Shown here one piece after another: positions 9,165 to 17,438 of a stretch of DNA of 34,683 bases. The position numbers and the translations under genes are program-made. The notes beneath the pieces are model-generated. The model was not told where the DNA came from, searched no databases, and saw only the letters and a program-made list of their open reading frames with translations. The DNA comes from Paracoccaceae bacterium (lineage in GTDB: Bacteria; Pseudomonadota; Alphaproteobacteria; Rhodobacterales; Rhodobacteraceae), in contig JAABTV010000040.1 of NCBI GenBank assembly GCA_011389685.1, positions 1 to 34,683 of the forward strand, given 5' to 3'. The stretch's first letter is position 1, and every line of letters starts with the position of its first letter.

Positions 9165-9179
9165 TGATTCTCATTCTCA
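9165..9179 (+). promoter_or_regulatory. Possible Fur-like site in the usp leader
   Basis: TGATTCTCATTCTCA matches the 15-base Fur 7-1-7 motif TGATAATCATTATCA at 12 positions by hand count. It adjoins the AGGAGA ribosome-binding site of the stress-protein gene. The match could be chance, and many Rhodobacterales use Irr/RirA rather than Fur for iron. Confidence 0.25.
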
Positions 9180-9189
9180 GGAGACGACG

Positions 9190-10029
9190 ATGGCCTATAA
9201 ATCCCTGTTTTCGGTTCTCACCGACCCGAAACTGACCGAAAACACCCTGGCCCATGCGATCGCGATCGCCGACAAGGTCGATGCGCATCTCGATGTGCTC
9301 TGCCTCGGCGTCGATCGCAGCCAGACCGGCTACTACTATGCCGGCGCCAACGCGATGGTGCTTCAGGAAACCATCAACCGCGCGCAGGAGGACGCCAAGT
9401 CGATCGAGGCCCAGGCCCGCGACATCCTCGGACGGTCCGGCATCCGCTGGAGCACCGATACCGGCGTGGCGCAACTGGCGGATATCGGCCGCCATGTCGC
9501 CGCCCATGCCCGGTTCTCCGACCTGGTGATCCAGCCCCAGCCCTATGGCGAGGATCGCGGCGCCGAGCTTGAACCGGTGGTCGAATCGGCGATGTTCGAG
9601 GGTCAGACCCCGGTTCTGGTCGTGCCCGACGAGGGCGCCCCGAAACCCGCGCCCAAGACCGTGATGATCGGCTGGAACGAAAGCGCCGAGGCGCTCAACG
9701 CCGTGCGCGCCGCGCTGCCCGTGCTTCGGTCGGCCGAAACCGTGCATGTCGCGGTGATCGACCCGCCGACCCACGGGCCCAGCCGGTCCGATCCCGGCGG
9801 GCTGCTGTCGCAATACCTCGCCCGCCACGACATCCGCACCGAGATCGACGTGCTGTCGAAAACCCTGCCGCGGGTCTCGGATGTGCTGATTCGCCACGCC
9901 ACCGATATCGACGCCGATTTGATCGTGATGGGTGCCTATGGCCATTCGCGGTTCCGCGAGGCGATCCTCGGCGGCGCCACGCGCTACATGCTCGAACAGG
10001 CCAAGCTGCCGGTGTTCATGGCGCATTGA
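9190..10029 (+). CDS. Two-domain universal stress protein (UspA family)
   Basis: A 279-residue cytoplasmic protein made of two Usp domains in tandem. The first (about residues 1-145) begins MAYKSLFSVLTDPKLTENTL and lacks a clear ATP-binding loop. The second (from about 155, KTVMIGWNESAEALNAV) ends with GAYGHSRFREAILGGATRYM, the G-2X-G-9X-G(S/T)-type nucleotide-binding loop. The ATG at 9190 was chosen over a longer upstream frame because AGGAGA lies five bases before it and the upstream part is antisense to ccoN. It is divergent from ccoN and shares its FNR box, so low-oxygen induction is likely. A usp gene also lies next to ccoN in Rhodobacter sphaeroides as I recall. Confidence 0.92.
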   Translation: MAYKSLFSVLTDPKLTENTLAHAIAIADKVDAHLDVLCLGVDRSQTGYYYAGANAMVLQETINRAQEDAKSIEAQARDILGRSGIRWSTDTGVAQLADIGRHVAAHARFSDLVIQPQPYGEDRGAELEPVVESAMFEGQTPVLVVPDEGAPKPAPKTVMIGWNESAEALNAVRAALPVLRSAETVHVAVIDPPTHGPSRSDPGGLLSQYLARHDIRTEIDVLSKTLPRVSDVLIRHATDIDADLIVMGAYGHSRFREAILGGATRYMLEQAKLPVFMAH

Positions 10030-10118
10030 CCGACACGCTGGCAACCGGGCCGATGGGCGCCCAGTTGCCGGTCCGGTCATCTTGACCGACGCAACCCAAG
10101 GCAAGCCACCCCCGCAAC

Positions 10119-10132
10119 GCCTTGCGCAAGGC
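10119..10132. terminator. Short palindrome between convergent usp and dipeptidase genes
   Basis: GCCTTGCGCAAGGC is a perfect 14-base palindrome in the 120-base gap between two convergent genes. There is no T-run on either strand, so a terminator role is only suggested by position. Confidence 0.3.
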
Positions 10133-10149
10133 CGCCGGCCACCTCTCTT

Positions 10150-11577
10150 TCACCAGATCTGTTCGGGCGACATCGGGCACACGCTCAAATTCAGATCCCG
10201 GGTCGCACGCAGCCGCACCTGCCCCGCCTCGACCAGCGCGCGGCAGTCGGCGAGCGCCTCTGCCAGCCGCGCATGGCTGAATTCCGTCAGGATCTGTGCC
10301 GCCAGATCCGCTTCGCCCGCATCAAGCAGCCGCACCGCGGCCCGCAACCTGTCCGGCAGGGCGGCATTGGCCTCGGCCTCGACCGCGCGCCAATGGGTCC
10401 AGACCTCCGACAAGATCGGGTCGGGCTTCTGAAAGGCCAGATGCATGAGCCGCTTGAACTCGTAAAAAGCCGAAACACCAGTCTCGATCCCCTGCGGGAT
10501 CAGAGATACCGTATCCGGGTTGGCATCCTCCTTGCGCAGGTCGAGAAAACGGTGGCTTTCGCCGGTGGTCAGGTATCGGTGGCGACGCCAGGCCGGCGGG
10601 ACGGAGGTCTGCCCGAGAAAGACCGGCAGAAGCGGCGCGGTGACAGGGCCGACCGGCGCGTGCCACATCATCCGCAGGGAGTCGTGGTCGGGGTGGTGCA
10701 GCGGCACGACCTGACCATAGCCCGCGGTATCGCCGGTCAGGCGCTCGGTGCTGATCGACCAGAACACATCCTGGATCGTGATCCTTTCGGCCCGCGCGGC
10801 GCGTTTGCGCATCTCCTCCTCGATCCAGATCACCCCGTCCCAGCGATGCTTGCCGTCGCTATAGATGCGGCTGACGTTGAACGGACCGTCATCGGGCGAC
10901 CACCAGCCCTGTTCCCGCGCCGTATCGAAGAAATGAGGCGGAAACAGGAAATCCTCGTCCGGGGAGTCCGGGATCTCGCCGATATAGCCCGGGCGCGAGG
11001 CGCGGATGCTGTCGGGACCAAGGCGTTCCGCACACCAAAGCCCCCGACCACCGGCAAACTCGATCACCACCCAGGCCTCGTCGGGGTCGGCGATGATATG
11101 GGAATTGCCGCCATAGGTGGAATAGCCGTGTTCGCCGATCAGCCGCCCGATCAGATCGACGCCGTCCCGCGCGCTGCGGGCGCGCTCGACAACGATGCGC
11201 GCAAGGTCGGAATAGTTCGGGCCGGTCTGGTCCGTGGCGGTCATCGCCTTCAGCTCCGCGCGCGAGGGCGCCCATATGTCACGCACCGCGACCCCGTGCT
11301 CGTTGAGCCCGCCATTGGTCAGCGGCGCCGGCGCGCCAAGGAAATAACCGTAGCTCACCCGCATGTTGCGGGCCGTCTCGGAGGCTTGCGGGATTTCGGT
11401 CAGACGCCCGGGCATGTCGGCCCCCGGTGTCATGCCGACGGTGATCGTGGCGCCCGCGGGATGCGCCGCCCGCGGGTTGATTTCGAGCCAGTGGCTGCTG
11501 GGCTCGTCACCATATCCCGCCAGATAGGCGATGCCGTCTGCAGTGTGGTTGCGACCGATATAAATTCCGTAGCTCAT
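10150..11577 (-). CDS. C69-family dipeptidase-like Ntn hydrolase
   Basis: A 475-residue protein resembling C69 (PepD-type) dipeptidases. Family-like stretches are YIGRNHTADG near the N-terminus, LTNGGLNEHGVAV, and TYGGNSHIIADPDEAWVVIEFAGG. These enzymes are N-terminal-nucleophile hydrolases with a Cys at or near the mature N-terminus. Here the protein starts MSYGIYIG, and anchoring on the IxxG and ADG positions puts Ser2 where the Cys normally is. Met removal would expose Ser2, which could still serve as nucleophile, but activity is unproven. No signal peptide is seen, so it is likely cytoplasmic. It is the last gene of the peptide transporter operon, 24 bases after the ATPase gene, which suggests it cleaves imported dipeptides. 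Confidence 0.8.
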   Translation of the reverse strand: MSYGIYIGRNHTADGIAYLAGYGDEPSSHWLEINPRAAHPAGATITVGMTPGADMPGRLTEIPQASETARNMRVSYGYFLGAPAPLTNGGLNEHGVAVRDIWAPSRAELKAMTATDQTGPNYSDLARIVVERARSARDGVDLIGRLIGEHGYSTYGGNSHIIADPDEAWVVIEFAGGRGLWCAERLGPDSIRASRPGYIGEIPDSPDEDFLFPPHFFDTAREQGWWSPDDGPFNVSRIYSDGKHRWDGVIWIEEEMRKRAARAERITIQDVFWSISTERLTGDTAGYGQVVPLHHPDHDSLRMMWHAPVGPVTAPLLPVFLGQTSVPPAWRRHRYLTTGESHRFLDLRKEDANPDTVSLIPQGIETGVSAFYEFKRLMHLAFQKPDPILSEVWTHWRAVEAEANAALPDRLRAAVRLLDAGEADLAAQILTEFSHARLAEALADCRALVEAGQVRLRATRDLNLSVCPMSPEQIW

Positions 11578-11601
11578 GAATACGTCTCTCTTGTCAGAAG
11601 G

Positions 11602-13662
11602 TCAGGCCAGCGGGAAATGGCAGGCATGGCGGCGCCCGTCCGCCATGGTGACATGGCCGGGTTTCTCGGCCCGGCAACGGTCCTGCACCAGCGGGCAGCG
11701 GCCCGCGAAGTCGCAGCCCTTCGGCCGGTTGAGCAGGCTTGGCACCTCGCCCGAGATCGACACATGCATGCGCCGCCGGTCCGGGTCGGGCTGCGGCACG
11801 CCCTCGACCAGCGCGCGGGTATAGGGATGCACCGGGCGCTTGAAAATCTCGGCGGTGCGGCCCTCCTCGACGATGCGCCCCAGATACATGATCGCCAGCC
11901 GGTCGGCGATGTGGCGCACCACCGGCAGGTTGTGGGTGATGATGAGATAGCCCAGCCCGTGCTCGGCCTGAAGATCGGCCATCAGGTTGAGGATTTCGCC
12001 CTGCACCGAGACATCCAGCCCCGCCGTGGGTTCGTCCGCGATGATCAGTTTCGGGTTCAGCGCCAGCGCCCGGGCAACCCCGACACGCCGCGCCTGACCG
12101 CCCGACAATTCATGCGGATAGCGCGACAGGAAGGCTTTGGGCAGGCGCACCATCTCGGCCAGCCGCTCGGCCTCGGCGTCGAGATCGACGCCGGTGAAGC
12201 CGTGAATCTGGAACGGTTCGGTGATCAGCGCCCGCACCGATTTGCGCGGAGAAAGCGAGCCGACCGGGTCCTGGAACATCATCGCCATGTCGCGACGCAG
12301 AGGTTTGAACCGGCTTTCGGGCATGTTGCGGATCTCCTGTCCCTCGAACCGGATCGTGCCGGCCTGCGAGGCAACGAGGTTCAGCACCGCCCGCCCCAGC
12401 GTCGTCTTGCCCGACCCGCTTTCGCCGACAAGGCCGACGGTTTCGCCGGGACCGACCGACAGGCTGACATCGAGAACCGCGTCGACATGGCGTTGCGCGA
12501 TGCGCTTGAGCCGGGCGCGCAGCGGGCCGACGGTCTCGAACCGCACATTGAGATCGGAAATCTCCAGCAGGGGTTTGCCGTGCTCGGCATGGGTGGGCTT
12601 GCTCTTGGCCACGCCATCCAGCCCAACGGTCATCACGTCGAGCGGTGGCGGCCAGTCGGGATCGTGATGCGACCCCGCCAGCAGGTGACAGCGGGCGAAA
12701 CTGGCCTGCCCGCGCGCCACTTCCTGCGGCGCCTCGTCGCGGCAGACGGGCATCACACGCTGACAGCGCGGCGCGTAGATACAACCCGACAGGGCCCGGG
12801 TCAGGTCGGGAATGTCGCCGGGAATGACCGGCAGCTTGCGCGACACGTCGTCGATCCGGGCCGGATCGCATTCCAGCAGCGCGCGGGTATAGGGGTGCTG
12901 CGCGTTGTGGAATATCTCGCGCACCTCGCCCGCCTCGATCACCTCGCCGGCATACATCACCACCACATCGTCGCACAGCTCGGCAATCAGCCCGAGGTTA
13001 TGCGAGACAACCACCACCGTCGCCTCGAGCTCGCGCTGCAAGTCCTGCAACAGGTGGATGATCTGCGCCTCCATCGTCACGTCGAGCGCGGTTGTCGGCT
13101 CGTCCGCCAGCAAAAGCTGCGGCCCGGTCAGCAGCGCCATGGCGATGCCCGCGCGCTGCCGCATCCCGCCCGAGAAATGGTGCGGATACTGGTCGATCCG
13201 CTTGTCCGGGTCGGGGATGCCCACCTTGGTCAGCATCTCCACCGCAAGGCGGCGTTTCTCGGCGATCGAGACGCCGGGGCGCCGATAGAGGATGTCGCGC
13301 ATCTGCCGGGCGTAGGTCAGAACCGGGATCTGGCTGGTCATCGGGTCCTGGAACACGACCGAGATTTCCTCGCCCCGCACGGCGCGCAACTGCGCCTCGC
13401 TGGCATGGAGCAGGTCGCGCTCGCCAAAGCGGACCTCGCCGCCCGTCACCTCGGCATTCTTGGCCAGAAGCCCCAGCAACGCCCAGAGCACGGTGGATTT
13501 GCCCGACCCGCTTTCGCCGACGATGCCGATGATGCGATTCCTGCGGATCGGAAAGGAGATGTCGCGCAGCGCCTTCACCCGGCCCCGCGGGGTGCGGAAA
13601 TCGACCGACAGGTTGCGGATGTCCAGCAACGTTTCGGGCGTATCGGTAACGTCCCTGGGCAT
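11602..13662 (-). CDS. Fused double ATP-binding subunit of a dipeptide/oligopeptide ABC transporter
   Basis: A 686-residue fusion equivalent to DppD plus DppF (or OppD plus OppF). The first ATPase domain (about residues 8-265) has Walker [10 protein letters not shown], signature FSGGMRQRAGIAMAL and Walker [13 protein letters not shown]. The second (about 370-620) has [29 protein letters not shown] and IIADEPTAGLD. Each domain is followed by an oligopeptide-type C-terminal Cys-containing region (CIYAPRCQRVMPVC and CDFAGRCPLVQDRC). It powers uptake through the two permeases encoded just upstream; the permease stop is one base before its ATG. Fused Dpp/Opp ATPases are common in Rhodobacterales. 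Confidence 0.92.
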   Translation of the reverse strand: MPRDVTDTPETLLDIRNLSVDFRTPRGRVKALRDISFPIRRNRIIGIVGESGSGKSTVLWALLGLLAKNAEVTGGEVRFGERDLLHASEAQLRAVRGEEISVVFQDPMTSQIPVLTYARQMRDILYRRPGVSIAEKRRLAVEMLTKVGIPDPDKRIDQYPHHFSGGMRQRAGIAMALLTGPQLLLADEPTTALDVTMEAQIIHLLQDLQRELEATVVVVSHNLGLIAELCDDVVVMYAGEVIEAGEVREIFHNAQHPYTRALLECDPARIDDVSRKLPVIPGDIPDLTRALSGCIYAPRCQRVMPVCRDEAPQEVARGQASFARCHLLAGSHHDPDWPPPLDVMTVGLDGVAKSKPTHAEHGKPLLEISDLNVRFETVGPLRARLKRIAQRHVDAVLDVSLSVGPGETVGLVGESGSGKTTLGRAVLNLVASQAGTIRFEGQEIRNMPESRFKPLRRDMAMMFQDPVGSLSPRKSVRALITEPFQIHGFTGVDLDAEAERLAEMVRLPKAFLSRYPHELSGGQARRVGVARALALNPKLIIADEPTAGLDVSVQGEILNLMADLQAEHGLGYLIITHNLPVVRHIADRLAIMYLGRIVEEGRTAEIFKRPVHPYTRALVEGVPQPDPDRRRMHVSISGEVPSLLNRPKGCDFAGRCPLVQDRCRAEKPGHVTMADGRRHACHFPLA

Positions 13663-13663
13663 G

Positions 13664-14617
13664 TCAGCTTCCTTTTCCCATGCGCGGATCGAAGATGTCG
13701 CGCAACGCCTCGCCGAGAAAGGTAAAGCCCAGCGTCGTCAGGATCAGCGGGATACCCCCCGCGACCACCATCCACGGCGCGTCGCGAATCACCAGATACC
13801 CCTCGTTCAGGATCGTGCCCCAGCTGGCCGTGGGCGGCGTCACCCCCAGCCCGAGAAAGCTCAGCCCCGCCTCGACCGTGACCACCACCGGCACATCCAT
13901 CGCCGCCAGGATCAGCAGCGGCCCCACCACGTTGGGCATGACATGGTGCAGCAACGTGCGCGCCGTGCCGGCCCCCAGCGAGCGTTCGGCCAGGATGAAA
14001 TCGGTATTCCTGAGTGTCAGCGTCGCCGTCCGCGCCACCCTCGCATATTGCGGAATCGAGGTGATGATCACGATGGCCAGCACCACACCGAGGCTCGGCC
14101 CCGTGAGCGCAACCGTGGCCAGCGCCAGAACGATGGTCGGGAAGGCCCGCACGGTGTCGAAGGCCAGGAGCAGCAGGTTATCGAGCCAGCGCGGCCCGAA
14201 CCCGGCGATCATGCCGAGGATCAGGCCAACCACCAGCGCCACAGATACGCCGATGGCCGCGATCTTGAGCGCCACGCGCCCGCCATAAAGGATGCGCGAC
14301 AGCGTGTCGCGGCCCAACTGGTCGGTGCCCGCAAGGTGATCCCAAGTCGGACCCGACAGGCGCGACGGCACGTCGAGCACGTTGGGCTCATAGGGCGCGA
14401 TCCAGGGCGCGAAAATCGCACTGGCAAAGAACAGCGTCACAAGGATCAGCCCGCCCAGCCCCTGCCAGTTGGTCAGGAACAGGCGCAGCTTCTCGCGGCG
14501 CTCGCGGGCGGCGGATTCGCGGACATCCGCTTCGGTGAGATGGTCGGGCAGGCCCGAGGCATCCACCGGCGGCAGGCCGGTTTCGGGGTCAGAGCGATTC
14601 ACGGACACGGGGATCAA
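13664..14617 (-). CDS. Peptide ABC transporter permease, DppC/OppC type
   Basis: A membrane permease of about 317 residues. A cytoplasmic N-terminus leads to a first helix (GLGGLILVTLFFASAIFAPW), then the DppC-like sequence GTDQLGRDTLSRILYGGRVALKI and a binding-protein-dependent transport core with the EAA-type loop around ERSLGAGTARTLLHHVMPN. The start is unclear: TTG at 14617, GTG at 14608 and GTG at 14602 are all in frame, none with a good ribosome-binding site. All overlap the 3' end of the DppB-type gene (stop at 14589), so translation is probably coupled to it. Confidence 0.9.
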   Translation of the reverse strand: MIPVSVNRSDPETGLPPVDASGLPDHLTEADVRESAARERREKLRLFLTNWQGLGGLILVTLFFASAIFAPWIAPYEPNVLDVPSRLSGPTWDHLAGTDQLGRDTLSRILYGGRVALKIAAIGVSVALVVGLILGMIAGFGPRWLDNLLLLAFDTVRAFPTIVLALATVALTGPSLGVVLAIVIITSIPQYARVARTATLTLRNTDFILAERSLGAGTARTLLHHVMPNVVGPLLILAAMDVPVVVTVEAGLSFLGLGVTPPTASWGTILNEGYLVIRDAPWMVVAGGIPLILTTLGFTFLGEALRDIFDPRMGKGS

Positions 14618-15533
14618 ACCAGGCTATGAGGATGTCGGAAAACAGGACGACGAGGATATAGAGGCCGGTGGCGACCAGAACCGCGCCCTGAACGATCGGG
14701 AAATTGCGCGCCATCACGGCGTCGTAGATGAGCTTGCCGATCCCGGGGCGGGAAAAGATGATCTCGGCAAAGACGGTCGAGGAAATCAGCCCGCCAAACC
14801 CCATGCCGATCAGCGTGATGGTCGGCAGGATGGCGACCCGAAGAGCATAGCCGAAGATCACCCGCTGCGGATGCAGGCCAAAGGCACGCGCCGAGCGGAT
14901 GTAGTTCTCGCCCATCACTTCGAGCATCGAGGCGCGCACCATCCGCGCCAGATATCCCACCCAACTGAGCCCGATGGCGAAGGCGGGCAGGATCAGATGC
15001 GTCAGCTGGTCGGCGGTGTCGCCCGGCTCGCCCGCGCCGATGGCCGGAAGCCAGCGCAGATGCACGGCAAAGATCAGAAGCGCCCAGATCGACACAAGGA
15101 ACGATGGCACGGCGATGGTGCCCACAGACAGCACCCCGGTCACCCGGTCGAGCCAGCTATTGGGCTTTACGGCGGCGAGGCACCCCAGCGGAATGCCCAG
15201 CACCATCGCCCAGCCCATCCCCGTGCAGACCAGCGCGAGGGTAAAGCCGATCCGTTCCATGATGATCGCCGTCACCGGCCGGTCGGAAAACACGTCGAGC
15301 CCCAGATCGCCGGTCAGGGCATTGCCGATATAGATCAGGAATTGCCGCCAGACGGGCTCGTCAAGATGCATCTTGGCGGCATAGCGCGCGATCGCCTCGG
15401 GCGTGGCGCGCGGGCCAAGCGCGATCGTGGCCGGATCGCCGGGAATGAGATAGAGCAGCGAAAACAGCACCAGCACCACTAGCCCGATCACCACGGCGGA
15501 CAGGCCAAGACGCTTGATCAGGTAATAGAGCAC
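14589..15533 (-). CDS. Peptide ABC transporter permease, DppB/OppB type
   Basis: A 314-residue membrane permease with about six helices. It starts MLYYLIKRLGLSAVVIGLVV and carries the DppB marks LYLIPGDPA, then an EAA loop in RSARAFGLHPQRVIFGYALR, and ends in WFDPRVRESL. The start is a GTG at 15533 with AGGAGG six bases upstream, a strong site. It pairs with the DppC-type permease to form the channel for peptides delivered by the binding protein encoded upstream. No odd features. Confidence 0.92.
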   Translation of the reverse strand: MLYYLIKRLGLSAVVIGLVVLVLFSLLYLIPGDPATIALGPRATPEAIARYAAKMHLDEPVWRQFLIYIGNALTGDLGLDVFSDRPVTAIIMERIGFTLALVCTGMGWAMVLGIPLGCLAAVKPNSWLDRVTGVLSVGTIAVPSFLVSIWALLIFAVHLRWLPAIGAGEPGDTADQLTHLILPAFAIGLSWVGYLARMVRASMLEVMGENYIRSARAFGLHPQRVIFGYALRVAILPTITLIGMGFGGLISSTVFAEIIFSRPGIGKLIYDAVMARNFPIVQGAVLVATGLYILVVLFSDILIAWFDPRVRESL

Positions 15534-15590
15534 GATGTTCCTCCTGTTGCCCCGGCTTGCCCCGGCAAAAGGGCGACGGCCGCGTTGTCC

Positions 15591-15613
15591 CGGCCCGCGC
15601 AGCGCCGGCCGGA
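15591..15613 (-). other. Intercistronic hairpin between the binding-protein and permease genes
   Basis: CCGGCCCGCG and CGCCGGCCGG form a ten-pair stem with one mismatch around CAG. It lies in the 99-base gap after the binding-protein gene. Such hairpins often protect the upstream mRNA so that the binding protein is made in excess over the permeases. Confidence 0.5.
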
Positions 15614-15632
15614 ACGATGATCGCGCTGGTGG

Positions 15633-17183
15633 TTACGCCTTTTCGAAGCGGCGGTAGTTCAACTCGCCCGAAGGCGCGGCGTTCACCACCACGTCGGTGC
15701 TGTGGACAAAGGCTTCGGGCTCATGGTTGATCCAGACATAGGCGCCGGTGTTCTCCATGATCTCCTGCATGCGCACATAGATGTCATGGCGCTTCTGCGG
15801 ATCGGTCTCGTTGATCCCCTCGTCATAGAGCCGGTCGAATTCCGCATCCGTCCAGCGCTCCCAGTTCCACACGCCGACCTGGTTCGAGGTGAACCACTGC
15901 GTCGCCTCGTAAGGGTCGGGCGTGGTGCCGAACCGCATGATCCACAACTCCAGGTCCTTCCAGGTGTCGCCCTTGCTCTCCTGGCCCATTTCCCAGAACG
16001 GGCCACTGTCGAGCGGCAGCACCTTGACGGTGATCCCCACCGCGCCGAGGTTGGCCTGGATGATCTGCGCCGCCAGCATCCGCTCCTGGTTGTTGAGCGT
16101 GCGCAGGGTCAGTTCGAGGCCGGACACCCCCGCCTCGGCCAGCAGATCGCGCGCCTTCGCAGGGTCATAGTCATATCCCGCGCTGTCACGCTGCCCGATG
16201 AGGCCGGGGCAGATGATGCCGTGCGATTTGGCGGTGGTGCCGGAATAGGCGCCTTGCAGGATCGTATCCACGTCCACCGCGTGCTGAATGGCCTGGCGCA
16301 CCCGGATATCCTGCAGCTTGGGATGGTCGGTGTTCATGCCCATCCACATGTATTGCAACTCACCCGCGACGGTGATGCCGGTGCCCTCGGGCATGTTCTT
16401 GATGTAGCGCGCCAGCGTGTCGGCGCCGACCTCGGTGCAATCGAGCTCCCCGGCCTCGAAGGCCAGCTCGGCGGCCTTGACTTCGGTGATGACGTTGCAC
16501 TCGATCCGCTCGAAGGCCGGCTTCGGCCCGTTCCATTCGGGGTTGGCTGCAAACACCGCCCGCTGGCCCGGTGTCGCCTTGTAGGTGTAGGGGCCGCACA
16601 CGGCCGGGAAGTCGACCGTGAACTTGCCGTCCGCATCGGCCATCGCCTTCTCGCTCAGCACCGCGCCCGGACCGTGACACAGCGTGATCATGATGAACGG
16701 CGCAAACGGCGCATTCAGAACGATGGTGCCGGTCCGCTCGCCGGTCACCTCGACATGGTCCATCGCGTCGAAATAACCCGACCAGTCGCTGTCCTTCATC
16801 CGCTCATAGGAAAACTTGACATCCGAAGCCTGCACCGGGCCATAGCCGCCCGACCAGACCAGCCCCTCGACCAGCTCGAAATCGATATGGGTGGCGTCGC
16901 GCTGCTCCAGCTTGCTGACGAAATAACTCGGCTCCCAGGTGAAGGTCTCGCCGTCGCGGGCATATTGCGCGAGGAAGGGCAGGCATTGCTTCTGCGCCTC
17001 GATCTCGGTGCCACCGGTCATGAAACCGGGGTCGAGCACGTTGTTGTCGCCGTCGATGCGCAAACGCAGCGTGCCGCCGGCCCGGGCAAGCGCGGCCGTG
17101 GTCCAGCCCGGCACCAGCCCCATCGCCCCAAGCGCGGCCGTCGTTCCCAGAAAGCCCCGGCGTGTTGGTCCTTGACGTGTCAT
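15633..17183 (-). CDS. Tat-exported peptide-binding protein of the ABC transporter (SBP family 5)
   Basis: A 516-residue periplasmic solute-binding protein. The N-terminus has a twin-arginine signal (RRGFLGTTAALGAM) ending near ALARA. The body has family 5 traits such as FELVEGLVWSGGYGPVQASDVKFSYERMKD, with VRQAIQHAVDVDTIL later on. The ATG at 17183 was chosen because GGGAGA precedes it and the Tat motif is then at the usual distance; an ATG at 17219 would add 12 residues. It is the first gene of the operon (binding protein, two permeases, fused ATPase, dipeptidase) and is divergent from the regulator at 17439. The substrate is probably a di- or oligopeptide, judged from the operon. Confidence 0.93.
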   Translation of the reverse strand: MTRQGPTRRGFLGTTAALGAMGLVPGWTTAALARAGGTLRLRIDGDNNVLDPGFMTGGTEIEAQKQCLPFLAQYARDGETFTWEPSYFVSKLEQRDATHIDFELVEGLVWSGGYGPVQASDVKFSYERMKDSDWSGYFDAMDHVEVTGERTGTIVLNAPFAPFIMITLCHGPGAVLSEKAMADADGKFTVDFPAVCGPYTYKATPGQRAVFAANPEWNGPKPAFERIECNVITEVKAAELAFEAGELDCTEVGADTLARYIKNMPEGTGITVAGELQYMWMGMNTDHPKLQDIRVRQAIQHAVDVDTILQGAYSGTTAKSHGIICPGLIGQRDSAGYDYDPAKARDLLAEAGVSGLELTLRTLNNQERMLAAQIIQANLGAVGITVKVLPLDSGPFWEMGQESKGDTWKDLELWIMRFGTTPDPYEATQWFTSNQVGVWNWERWTDAEFDRLYDEGINETDPQKRHDIYVRMQEIMENTGAYVWINHEPEAFVHSTDVVVNAAPSGELNYRRFEKA

Positions 17184-17239
17184 TCTCTCATCTCCCTGTT
17201 TGTGTTCTGGCAAAAGCATGACACAGAGACGGCCATCGG

Positions 17240-17260
17240 CATATTTCGCGCATATTCGCG
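17240..17260. repeat. Tandem CATATT-CGCG motif in the divergent promoter region
   Basis: Two adjacent copies, CATATTTCGCG and CATATTCGCG, lie 57-77 bases upstream of the binding-protein ATG. The TTCGCG core recurs near 17329 and, as an inverted pair, at 17405-17425. This arrangement suggests operator half-sites for the divergently encoded regulator. Confidence 0.4.
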
Positions 17261-17404
17261 ATCTGACGCCAAAACTGCGTCCTGTCGCTTACATTTCACC
17301 CCGATGAGCCACTGCTTTCGGTCTTTTTCGCGAGGCGCGCATTCCATTCCCGAGCGCGACCGTCATCCTGACGCATCCGCACGCCCGGGCGGGTGATGCG
17401 CGAC

Positions 17405-17425
17405 TTGACGCGAATTTCGCATCAA
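17405..17425. promoter_or_regulatory. Near-palindromic candidate operator before the regulator gene
   Basis: The 21 bases start TTGACGCGAA and end TTCGCATCAA around a central T, with one mismatched pair. It ends 13 bases before the regulator ATG, where bound protein would block transcription or translation, so autoregulation is plausible. The outer TTGA/TCAA resembles FNR half-sites but the spacing is far too long for FNR. Confidence 0.45.
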
Positions 17426-17438
17426 CTTACAAAAACCC

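Noticed and set aside
8644-9189. Upstream extension of the universal stress protein frame
   Set aside because: The extension runs antisense through ccoN and across the FNR box; the ATG at 9190 has a good ribosome-binding site and the family N-terminus.
10273-13725. 1150-codon plus-strand open frame
   Set aside because: It is antisense to the dipeptidase and the fused ATPase genes. Its composition is that of a GC-rich shadow frame, and it crosses gene boundaries.
10150-17183. Possibility that the peptide operon and dipeptidase form a defence or toxin system
   Set aside because: Each gene fits an ordinary peptide uptake operon with a dipeptidase and a local regulator; nothing points to defence.
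17405-17425. FNR box reading of TTGA...TCAA upstream of the regulator
   Set aside because: The half-sites are 13 bases apart, whereas FNR needs six, so it was kept only as a candidate operator for another protein.
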